Source: AC-32 sp049644305
GTDB taxonomy: Bacteria > Actinomycetota > Thermoleophilia > Gaiellales > Gaiellaceae
Direction of reading: 5' to 3'
Assembly (NCBI GenBank): GCA_049644305.1
Contig: JBARRQ010000111.1
Span: 1-64,000 of the forward strand
Length of the DNA: 64,000 nucleotides
The notes beneath the pieces are model-generated. The model was not told the DNA's origin. It did not search any database and saw only the letters and a program-made list of their open reading frames with translations. A program made the translations under genes and the position numbers. Numbering within the stretch: the first letter of the stretch is position 1; every line of letters begins with the position of its first letter. Below, piece after piece: positions 1 through 14,502 of this stretch.

Positions 1-347
1 ACCGAGGCGCCGACCTGAAGCCTCGCCGGCGCCAGGATGTAGGCCTTGGCGCCGTCGGCGTAGTGCAGGAGCGCGATCCGTGCCGACCGGTTGGGGTCGT
101 ACTCGATCGCAGCCACCTTCGCCGGCACGCCGTCCTTGAGCCGCTTGAAGTCGATCACGCGGTAGCGGCGCTTGTGCCCGCCGCCCTGGTGGCGCCGGGT
201 GATCCGGCCGTACGCGTTCCGCCCGCCGCTCTTCTTCAGCGGCTCGAGCAGGCTCTTCTCCGGCTCGGCCTTGGTCAGCTCGTCGAAGGCGGAGACGGAC
301 ATGAACCTCCGCCCGGGTGACGTGGGCTTGTATTTACGGAGGGCCAC
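1..347 (-). CDS. rplB: 50S ribosomal protein L2 (N-terminal part, runs off the window)
   Basis: This is the first 115 codons of large-subunit protein L2, which binds 23S rRNA near the peptidyl-transferase centre. The N-terminus reads ALRKYKPTSPGRR and is followed by the RNA-binding stretch GGGHKRRYRVIDFKR, both typical of L2; the rest lies outside the window. The start is GTG at 347, sharing its G with the TAG stop of rplW (TAGTG), so the two genes are translationally coupled. It is the last visible gene of the S10 operon on this strand. Identification is secure; only completeness is unknown. Confidence 0.95.
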   Translation of the reverse strand, partial: MALRKYKPTSPGRRFMSVSAFDELTKAEPEKSLLEPLKKSGGRNAYGRITRRHQGGGHKRRYRVIDFKRLKDGVPAKVAAIEYDPNRSARIALLHYADGAKAYILAPARLQVGAS

Positions 348-643
348 TAAGCCTGGGCTCCCTCGAAGATCTCGATCGACTCGCCCTCGCGCAGCTGCAC
401 GATCGCCTTCTTCCAGCCGGGCTTCTTGCCGCGCCTGAGGCCGCGCCGCTTCGGCTTCGGCTGCACCTTGAGGATGTTCACGCCCTCGACGTGGACGTCG
501 AAGAGCTCCTCGACGGCCTGGCGCACCTGCGTCTTGTGCGCATCCTGGTGGACGCGGAACGAGTACTTGCGCTGGTCGATCAGCTCGTAGCTCTTCTCCG
601 TCACGACCGGCGCGAGCAGGACTTCGTTGGGATGCAGACTCAT
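347..643 (-). CDS. rplW: 50S ribosomal protein L23
   Basis: 98-residue L23, the 23S rRNA domain III protein at the exit-tunnel rim where signal recognition particle and trigger factor dock. The family core is visible: LLAPVVTEKSYEL near the N-terminus, then VEGVNILKVQPKPKRRG and the basic GKKPGWKKAIVQL. Length is normal. ATG at 643 overlaps the TGA of a 33-codon orf that separates this gene from rplD. Its first residues (MSLHP) are the same as the first residues of that orf, suggesting that the start region was duplicated. It lies in the S10 operon. Confidence 0.95.
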   Translation of the reverse strand: MSLHPNEVLLAPVVTEKSYELIDQRKYSFRVHQDAHKTQVRQAVEELFDVHVEGVNILKVQPKPKRRGLRRGKKPGWKKAIVQLREGESIEIFEGAQA

Positions 644-741
644 CGCGCGCTCCCCTCTGAGGGAACCTCCCGGTTCCCCCAGACCCCCTCCACATGTCCG
701 CTGGCGCGGACGGGCGGCTTCACCGCCGGATGCAAGCTCAT
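640..741 (-). CDS. 33-codon coupled orf between rplD and rplW, possible duplicated rplW start
   Basis: A small open frame fills the rplD-rplW gap exactly. Its ATG (741) overlaps the rplD TGA as ATGA, and its own TGA (642-640) overlaps the rplW ATG. It encodes 33 residues beginning MSLHP, the same five residues that open L23, and the DNA at the two starts is nearly identical (ATGAGCTTGCATCC against ATGAGTCTGCATCC). The interior holds three small inverted repeats (661-678, 696-711, 713-727). The simplest reading is an ancestral rplD/rplW ATGA overlap split by a 98-bp duplication or insertion. The orf may be a coupling peptide that lets ribosomes cross the insert. No known domain is recognised, and expression is unproven. 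Confidence 0.45.
   Translation of the reverse strand: MSLHPAVKPPVRASGHVEGVWGNREVPSEGSAR
661..727. repeat. Three consecutive small inverted repeats inside the rplD-rplW spacer
   Basis: Three adjacent hairpins are visible: GGGAACC/GGTTCCC with a 4-base loop (661-678), GTCCGC/GCGGAC with loop TGGC (696-711), and GGCGG/CCGCC with a 5-base loop (713-727). All are perfect stems. They lie inside the 33-codon orf and could modulate expression of the downstream rplW-rplB part, or be remnants of an inserted palindromic element. Confidence 0.5.
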
Positions 742-1409
742 GACGCCTTCCCCTGGATCTGCTCGAGCGCCGGCTCGCTTATCAGCAGCGCGCGCGCCCA
801 GACGACCTGTTGCACCTCGAGCTCCGCGGGCACGGTGATCGCTACCCGGTCCAGATTCCGGAACGACTTGATCAGCCCCTCGTCCCCCGGCTGCGCCACC
901 AGCAACAGCGGGAGCTCCTTTCCCCAGGCGCTCATGAGCTCGTCCGCCTGCTTCGTCGAAGGCTCGTCAAAAGTGCCTGGGTCGACGACGCCGATCGTCC
1001 CGGCCTGCGCATGCGCCGAGAGCGCACTCCGAAGGGCGGCCCGGCGAGCCTTCCGGTTCACCTTCGTCTCGAAGTTGCGCCCGGTCGGCGGGAATGCCAT
1101 GCCGCCGCCGGTCCAGTGCGGGGCGCGGATCGAGCCGGCGCGTGCCCTGCCGGTTCCCTTCTGGCGCCACGGCTTGGAGCGGCCGCCGGCGACGAGGCCA
1201 CGGCTCTTGCCGCCGCGTGTCGCCGCTCGGGCCTCGTTCAGCTCGGCGCGCACAGTCTCGTGCACGAGATGGGCCCTGACCTGGTCACCGAACACGCCGC
1301 CGTCGAGGGTGACGCTCTTGGAAGACTTGCCCGCCGTGCCGAGGACCGGCGCCGAGACGCCGCCTTCGGAGCGCGCGGGCTTGGTGCGGGGCGTTTTCTC
1401 AGCCGCCAC
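738..1409 (-). CDS. rplD: 50S ribosomal protein L4
   Basis: 223-residue L4, whose extended loop lines the peptide exit tunnel. The diagnostic loop is present (GGGRSKPWRQKGTGRARAGS, about residues 74-93), followed by SIRAPHWTGGGMAFPP. Length is usual for the family. The GTG start at 1409 lies inside the 3' end of rplC (11-base overlap), and the TGA stop overlaps the start of the small coupled orf. In enterobacteria L4 represses its own operon; nothing in this sequence shows whether it does so here. Confidence 0.95.
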   Translation of the reverse strand: MAAEKTPRTKPARSEGGVSAPVLGTAGKSSKSVTLDGGVFGDQVRAHLVHETVRAELNEARAATRGGKSRGLVAGGRSKPWRQKGTGRARAGSIRAPHWTGGGMAFPPTGRNFETKVNRKARRAALRSALSAHAQAGTIGVVDPGTFDEPSTKQADELMSAWGKELPLLLVAQPGDEGLIKSFRNLDRVAITVPAELEVQQVVWARALLISEPALEQIQGKAS

Positions 1410-2019
1410 GCTTGTCCTCCCGCACCTCGACGATCCCGTTGCGCGGGCCGGGGACTGCGCCCTTGACCAGGAGCAGGTTCCGCTCCGGGTCGACCTCGTG
1501 CACGGTCAGCCCGACCTGGGTGACGCGCTTGCCGCCCATCCGGCCGGCCATCCGAATCCCTTTGAAGACACGTGACGGTGTTGCCGACGCTCCGATCGAG
1601 CCCGGCTGGCGGATGTTGTGCGAGCCGTGCGTCTTCGGTCCACGGCTGAAGTTGTGGCGCTTGATCGTGCCGGCGAACCCCTTGCCGATTCCGATTCCGG
1701 AGACCTTCACCCGCTCGCCCGGCTCAAAGGTCTCGACCGTGACCGACTCGCCCTCGGTGAGCGCAGTAGGCCCTCGAAACTCCACCAGCCCCCTGTGCGG
1801 GCCGGCCTTGCCGAGCTGCCCGAGCTTCGGCTTCGTCAGCTTCCACTCGGCCACGGGGTCGAAGGCGAGCTGCACGGCCTCGTAACCGTCCGAGTCGACA
1901 GTTTTCACGCGCACGACCGGACAGGGGCCGGCCTCGATCACGGTCACCGGCGTCACCTCGCCCGTCTCCGCGTCGAAGACCTGCGTCATGCCCAGCTTCT
2001 TGCCGACGATGCCTTTCAC
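1399..2019 (-). CDS. rplC: 50S ribosomal protein L3
   Basis: 206-residue L3, an early assembly protein that contacts the peptidyl-transferase region. Family landmarks are GKKLGMTQVFD at the N-terminus and the W-loop equivalent FSRGPKTHGSHNIRQPGSIG. The start is GTG at 2019; the gene overlaps rplD by 11 bases. The gap to rpsJ is about 70 bases, the widest among the S10-operon ribosomal genes here apart from the rplD-rplW insert. Identification is secure. Confidence 0.95.
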   Translation of the reverse strand: MKGIVGKKLGMTQVFDAETGEVTPVTVIEAGPCPVVRVKTVDSDGYEAVQLAFDPVAEWKLTKPKLGQLGKAGPHRGLVEFRGPTALTEGESVTVETFEPGERVKVSGIGIGKGFAGTIKRHNFSRGPKTHGSHNIRQPGSIGASATPSRVFKGIRMAGRMGGKRVTQVGLTVHEVDPERNLLLVKGAVPGPRNGIVEVREDKRGG

Positions 2020-2089
2020 GAGCGATCACCTTGGGAGGAGATCGTGCTCTCGGCTCCGAGAGTGCGAGATAGGAGCAAGAGGGTCGTCA

Positions 2090-2398
2090 TCACAGCTTGA
2101 TCTCGATGTCGACTCCCGCCGGCAGGTCGAGCCGCATCAGCGAATCGACCGTCTTCGGCGTCGGGGAATGAATGTCGATCAGGCGCTTGTGCGTGCGCAC
2201 CTCGAAGTGCTCGCGGGAGTCCTTGTCCTTGAACGGGCTGCGGATCACGCAGTAGACGTTCTTCTCGGTGGGCAGGGGCACAGGCCCGGTGATGGTCGCA
2301 CCGGTGCGCTGTGCGGTCTCCACGATCTGGCTCGCAGACTTGTCGAGCTGCTGGTGGTCATAGCCCTTGAGGCGGATTCGGATCTTGCTCTGCGGCAC
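2090..2398 (-). CDS. rpsJ: 30S ribosomal protein S10 (NusE)
   Basis: 102-residue S10, a small-subunit head protein that also acts as NusE, linking the ribosome to NusG and antitermination. The family start KIRIRLKGYDHQQLD and the motif FEVRTHKRLIDIHSPTPKT are visible. Length is standard. GTG start at 2398. It is the first gene of the S10 cluster and follows tuf after only about 50 bases, so the str and S10 clusters may be co-transcribed. Confidence 0.95.
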   Translation of the reverse strand: MPQSKIRIRLKGYDHQQLDKSASQIVETAQRTGATITGPVPLPTEKNVYCVIRSPFKDKDSREHFEVRTHKRLIDIHSPTPKTVDSLMRLDLPAGVDIEIKL

Positions 2399-2448
2399 GC
2401 CCTACCCTTCTCTTTCTCGGTTTCTCGTCGTCATTTTTCGGACGGCCG

Positions 2449-3639
<1,191 letters not shown>

Positions 3640-3655
3640 TCCTTCCTTTCCTTCC

Positions 3656-5754
<2,099 letters not shown>

Positions 5755-5755
<1 letters not shown>

Positions 5756-6225
5756 CACCAACGGTAGTGGGCGAAGGCCTTGTTGGCCTGCGCCATCCGG
5801 TAGAGGTCGTCCTTGCGCTTGAACGCGCCGCCCTGCTGGTTGAGCGCGTCGAGAATCTCGCCGGCGAGCTTCTCGTCCATGTGCTTCTCGCGCCGGTCGC
5901 GCGCGAACTGGACGATCCAGCGCACCGCGAGCGTGCGCGCGCGGCGCTGAGGCACCTCAACGGGCACCTGGTAGTTCGCGCCGCCGACCCGGCGGGGGCG
6001 CACCTCGAGCACCGGCGTCACCGTCTTGACCGCCTGCTCGAGCACCTCGACCGGCGGCTTGCCGGTCTGCTCGCCGATTCGGTCCAGGGCGCGGTAGACG
6101 ATCGCCTCGGCGGTCGACTTCTTCCCGCGCGTCATCACCTTGTTGATCACCTGCGTCACGAGTCGCGAGCTGTGGACCGGATCCGGTTCCACGGTGCGAG
6201 GCTGAATCGTGGCTCGGCGAGGCAC
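5755..6225 (-). CDS. rpsG: 30S ribosomal protein S7
   Basis: 156-residue S7, the primary binder of the 16S rRNA 3' domain and organiser of the small-subunit head. Recognisable segments are VTQVINKVMTRGKKSTAE, VEVRPRRVGGANYQVPVEV-type core, and the C-terminal NKAFAHYRW. The GTG start (6225) shares a base with the TAG of rpsL, and its stop overlaps fusA, so rpsL, rpsG and fusA are tightly coupled. Normal length. Confidence 0.96.
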
Positions 6226-6596
6226 TACGAGCCTCTCTTCGCGCCGTACTTGGAGCGCCCCTGCCGCCGGTCGCCGACGCCGGCCGTGTCGAGCCCGCCG
6301 CGAATCACCTTGTAGCGATAGCCGGGCAGGTCCTTCACGCGGCCGCCGCGGATGAGGACGACCGAGTGCTCCTGGAGGTTGTGCCCCTCGCCCGGGATGT
6401 AGGCGCCGACCTCCATCCCGTTAGTCAGCCGTACACGCGCAACCTTTCGCAGCGCCGAGTTTGGCTTCTTCGGCGTCTGGGTCATCACACGGGTACAGAC
6501 GCCCCGCTTTTGCGGCGCGCCGCGAAGGGCAGGGGTCTTCACCTTCGCCTTCGGGGCGACCCTGCCTTTTCGGACCAGCTGATTGACGGTCGGCAT
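6225..6596 (-). CDS. rpsL: 30S ribosomal protein S12
   Basis: 123-residue S12, the decoding-centre protein. The start chosen is ATG at 6596 (PTVNQLVRKGR), which has an AGGGAG ribosome-binding site just upstream; an in-frame upstream start at 6617 would lack one. The motifs KKPNSALRK and GGRVKDLPGYRYK are intact, including the lysines at which streptomycin resistance changes usually occur, so the sequence looks wild type. It is the first gene of the str operon, driven by a clear promoter at 6670-6698. Confidence 0.96.
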   Translation of the reverse strand: MPTVNQLVRKGRVAPKAKVKTPALRGAPQKRGVCTRVMTQTPKKPNSALRKVARVRLTNGMEVGAYIPGEGHNLQEHSVVLIRGGRVKDLPGYRYKVIRGGLDTAGVGDRRQGRSKYGAKRGS

Positions 6597-6669
6597 GTAC
6601 TCCCTCTGTCTGGGCACTTACACAACAAAGGCTGGCGGGGGGCTGGGGCCCCTGCCAACCGGTACGACG

Positions 6670-6698
6670 ATGGTACCGAAGGCAGGGCGCACCGTCAA
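6670..6698 (-). promoter_or_regulatory. Housekeeping-type promoter of the str operon
   Basis: On the minus strand TTGACG (6698-6693) is separated by 17 bases from TACCAT (6675-6670), a close match to the primary-sigma consensus at optimal spacing. It lies about 75 bases upstream of rpsL. The rest of 6597-6878 shows no other clear signal, although the divergent GGDEF gene must also be transcribed from this interval. Confidence 0.7.
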
Positions 6699-6878
6699 AC
6701 GGGGAAATGCGCATGGCTCCGCGAGATCAAGCCGTTGCACTAGCCTTCTTCGTGCGTATCCGATCGAGTGACTTTACGGTTTTCAAAGCATAGCCTGCGG
6801 CACCGGACGGGATTACAGTGAGAGCGCCCGGCGCTCGAGCGGCGGCTGCCGGACAAAGCGGAGGATGGGACGAGGGAG

Positions 6879-8126
6879 ATGACGGCGGCGGCGGTAACGA
6901 CAACCACCATTCTGGTGGGCATTGGCGCAGCGCTCGCGACGCTCGCCCTGATATCGCTTGCACTATTCGTCCGCGCGCGGCGCCGGACGCGAGGAGGCGA
7001 GCAGCACATGCTCGCGCTTGTCTCCGAGATGAACTCGCGGATCGAGACCATGGTCCGGGAGCTCTCCGAGTCGCTTGAACGGGCACATGAGGAAGGCCGC
7101 CGGAACCGCTCCCTGGCCGAGCTCGCCGGCTCGATCGACCTCGACGAGGTCCTTTCGCGCACGCTCGAGGCGGGCGGCGCCCTGCCTGGCGTCGACGCCG
7201 CGCTCGTCTCGATCGCAGACGGCGACGAGAAGCCGATCGTCGCCACACTCGGCCTCTCGGCCGACGAGGCGCACCGACAGGTCATCTCCGGGCCGCCTGA
7301 CGGGCACGAGGCGCGGGCGATCTCGCTCGTCTACCAGTATCCGCCCTCACTCGAGGACAGCGCCGAGGTCGTGCACTCGGGCCTCGCCGTGCCGGTGCCG
7401 GGCGAGGTCGGCCCGATGGGATTCCTGAGCGTCTACAGCCGCTCGCACGCTCACCACTTCTCGGAGGAGGAGATCAGGGAGCTCGAGGAGCTCGCCGAGC
7501 GGGCGGGCCCTGCGATCGAGAACGCCCGCCGGTTCCGGGAGGCGCGCCAGCTCGCCGACCTCGACGCGCTCACCGGCCTCCACAACCGCCGTTACTTCCA
7601 CGAGACCCTGGCGCGCGAAGTCTCGCGAGCGCATCGATACGGGCGGCAGCTCGCGCTGATCGTCTTCGACCTCGACGACTTCAAGGCCATCAACGATCGC
7701 ATCGGCCACCTCGCCGGCGATGCCGTCCTCGCTGAGACGGCCGAGCGCGTGCGCGACGTCGTCCGCTCTGCGGACATCGCCTGCCGCGTCGGCGGGGACG
7801 AGTTCGCGGTCATCCTGCCGGAGTCCTCGACCGCCGACGCGGACCAGCTCTACCACCGCCTGCTCGGCGCCGTCTCGTCCCGGCCCGTCGGCCAGGCGGG
7901 CCGCCTTTTCGTCTCCGCCGGGATCGCCTCGCTGCGTGAGGACGACGATCCGACTGCTTTCTTCGAGCGGACCGACGAGGCGCTCTACCGGGCGAAGGAG
8001 CGCGGCAAAGGCCAGGTCGTCTCCGCCGGCGAGGCGGCCGGGCCATCGGTCGAGCCCCTCCCCGACACGCCCCGGCTGCACGAGCCGCCGCAGGAGGACG
8101 ACCACCCCGTCTCCGGCGCGCAGTAA
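6879..8126 (+). CDS. Membrane-anchored GAF-GGDEF diguanylate cyclase
   Basis: 415-residue protein predicted to make c-di-GMP from two GTP. One transmembrane helix (about residues 7-31) is followed by a short coiled region, a GAF-like sensor (about 60-215) and a GGDEF domain (about 225-385). The active-site motif is an intact GGDEF (RVGGDEFAVILPE). An RSAD five residues before it matches the RxxD inhibitory site, so product feedback is likely. The last 35 residues are a disordered proline/acidic tail. The gene is divergent from rpsL and converges with the next gene, three bases away. It is the only obvious c-di-GMP enzyme in a window rich in WhiG-type pilus promoters. The N-terminal start is not certain because the GA-rich stretch before ATG is very close to it. 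Confidence 0.9.
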   Translation: MTAAAVTTTTILVGIGAALATLALISLALFVRARRRTRGGEQHMLALVSEMNSRIETMVRELSESLERAHEEGRRNRSLAELAGSIDLDEVLSRTLEAGGALPGVDAALVSIADGDEKPIVATLGLSADEAHRQVISGPPDGHEARAISLVYQYPPSLEDSAEVVHSGLAVPVPGEVGPMGFLSVYSRSHAHHFSEEEIRELEELAERAGPAIENARRFREARQLADLDALTGLHNRRYFHETLAREVSRAHRYGRQLALIVFDLDDFKAINDRIGHLAGDAVLAETAERVRDVVRSADIACRVGGDEFAVILPESSTADADQLYHRLLGAVSSRPVGQAGRLFVSAGIASLREDDDPTAFFERTDEALYRAKERGKGQVVSAGEAAGPSVEPLPDTPRLHEPPQEDDHPVSGAQ

Positions 8127-8129
8127 GCG

Positions 8130-9860
8130 CTATGCCAGGGCGAGGAACGGCAGGTAGTCGGTGAGTGGGACGACGCCCGGTGTGGGCTGCTCATCCCTGC
8201 GGCAGAGAGCCACTTCCGAGTAGGACTGCTCGCGCGCGAGCAGCCAGGCCTCGTAGGCCTGGTCACGGGCGAGCGACTTGAGGGCGGTCACCACGGCCGG
8301 GCGCGCCAGCTCGAAGGGGATCGCCCCCAGGGGGAGGGTCGGGTCCAGAGCGCGTAGGCGAATAGGGCCGAGCATCGTCCGAATCGTCACCCAACGCCCG
8401 TCCGGCGCCGAGAAGAGCTGGGGAGGCGCGCTCGACTGGAGCGCAAAACCGCGCTTGCGGCCGCCGAGCCACGGCGCCGGCGCCTTCGTCTCGACGAGGC
8501 GGGCATTCGTCTCTCCGTAGTTCTCGTAGTACGCCTGCACGTCGGCGGCCGACGGGCTCGCAACGCTCATCCGCTGCTCGATCAATGAGCGGCGCAACTC
8601 GTCTTCGATCACGCCCCGGGCGGCGCGTTTGCTCGCGTGCGCACGGGCAAGGGCAGCTCCATAGGCGGCCTGCCCCCCGAGACGCGAGATCACGGCTGTT
8701 TCCGCTGCGACGATCTCCTTCGGTTTCAGGGGCGCGTACAGGCTCGCGACCACCCGCCCGAAGACCGCGGAGAAGGCGACATCCGCGTCGCCGGTGACCG
8801 GTGTGAGATCGCGGATAGCGCTCGTCGTGACGGGGTTGCCGGAGACGGTGCAGCGCGTTCCGGGGGGAAGCACGATTTGCCCCTCGGTGCGCGAGGCGTT
8901 GAAGCTCGGGCCGGCGGCTCTCGGCCCATTGCAGAGCGTCGGGTCGCGGGCCCAGAGGTAGACGCACGCGGCAATTGGCTTGTCCGGGTCGTCCTCGGCG
9001 ACGCTCCAGACGCCCCAGCCCCACGACCACACGGAACGCAGGTTGAGCTCGGCCGCGACCTGTTTCGCAGCGAGGGTCTGGAGCTTCGTCACCTCGAGCC
9101 AGGCGGGAAGCGGCGCGTGCTCGCGTCCCCCGGAGCCGGGAGTCGTATGGAAGCCGAGCATGAGCCCGAGCTTCCGCGTCGGGATCCCGACTGCGGTGAA
9201 CGTCTGCACGTAACGCCTGAACATCCCGCGCAGCGTGCGGCTGCCTTCGACCGGTCCCAACTTGGCGAGTTGCGGAGCCGAGAAGTAGGCCTCGCGCACG
9301 ATGTCTGCGTAGCCGGCGGCCTGCCGCCACCAGTCCGCCGCCTCCGCGCCCATGTAGGGCTGGCTGGGCACGAAGAGGACTGGATGCGCCCCCCGCGCGG
9401 CGAGCGTCTGCAGGTAGATGAGCACGTTGCGCCGGTACTGCGCGTTCGTCGCGCTCCAAGGAGTGATCAGGCTGGCGCCGTTCATCTCGTTCTCGCCGAT
9501 GATCGGGTGAGCGCAGCCCATCGACATTGCCGCGGTGTCGTACATCCGGTTCGCCCGGTCGACCACGAGAGCCGGATCGAAGGGCTCGAGCGGCGTGCCC
9601 ACGCGCCGCACGAACTTCATGTCCCAGTAGACCGTCTTCGCGCCGTAGCTCCGCAGGAGCTCCGGGAAGATGAAGTTCGAGGCAGCCGCGATCACTCCGG
9701 GCCGCGCAAACGTCTGCCAGAACGGGACCGAGCCGTCGGCGAAGTCGACCCAGAGCGTTCCCCGGCTCGGAATCCCGCAGGTGTCGGCCGCGGCGGCGCG
9801 ATGCGGCGCGACTCCCAGGGCCGCAGACGCGGCCAGCGCGATGAACAGCAGCCTCTTCAC
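8130..9860 (-). CDS. Secreted protein of unknown function with a SurA-like helical segment
   Basis: 576 residues if started at GTG 9860, which gives a clean signal peptide (VKRLLFIALAASAALGV...AAAADT); an earlier in-frame start at 9902 would put 14 extra residues before it. The first about 330 residues look like an alpha/beta barrel of the glycoside-hydrolase type (for example VYWDMKFVRRVG, GENEMNGAS, WSWGWGVWS), but no catalytic pair can be assigned. The C-terminal about 200 residues (VIEDELRRSLIEQRM, PSAADVQAYYENY) resemble the substrate-binding helices of SurA/parvulin chaperones, without an evident isomerase domain. It follows rpoC on the same strand after a hairpin. Function unknown; extracytoplasmic location is likely. 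Confidence 0.75.
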   Translation of the reverse strand: MKRLLFIALAASAALGVAPHRAAAADTCGIPSRGTLWVDFADGSVPFWQTFARPGVIAAASNFIFPELLRSYGAKTVYWDMKFVRRVGTPLEPFDPALVVDRANRMYDTAAMSMGCAHPIIGENEMNGASLITPWSATNAQYRRNVLIYLQTLAARGAHPVLFVPSQPYMGAEAADWWRQAAGYADIVREAYFSAPQLAKLGPVEGSRTLRGMFRRYVQTFTAVGIPTRKLGLMLGFHTTPGSGGREHAPLPAWLEVTKLQTLAAKQVAAELNLRSVWSWGWGVWSVAEDDPDKPIAACVYLWARDPTLCNGPRAAGPSFNASRTEGQIVLPPGTRCTVSGNPVTTSAIRDLTPVTGDADVAFSAVFGRVVASLYAPLKPKEIVAAETAVISRLGGQAAYGAALARAHASKRAARGVIEDELRRSLIEQRMSVASPSAADVQAYYENYGETNARLVETKAPAPWLGGRKRGFALQSSAPPQLFSAPDGRWVTIRTMLGPIRLRALDPTLPLGAIPFELARPAVVTALKSLARDQAYEAWLLAREQSYSEVALCRRDEQPTPGVVPLTDYLPFLALA

Positions 9861-9882
9861 CCGACCCTGCCTCACGGTAGCA

Positions 9883-9911
9883 GCGGGGAAGGCGCGCAAC
9901 ACCTTCCCCGC
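9883..9911 (-). terminator. Hairpin after rpoC
   Basis: GCGGGGAAGG (9883-9892) and CCTTCCCCGC (9902-9911) form a perfect 10-bp stem with a 9-base loop, starting 8 bases past the rpoC stop. No U-run follows, as is common for actinobacterial terminators. It could also only attenuate read-through into the secreted-protein gene that starts 22 bases later. Confidence 0.65.
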
Positions 9912-9918
9912 GTGAGTG

Positions 9919-14493
<4,575 letters not shown>

Positions 14494-14502
14494 AGCTCTC
14501 CT

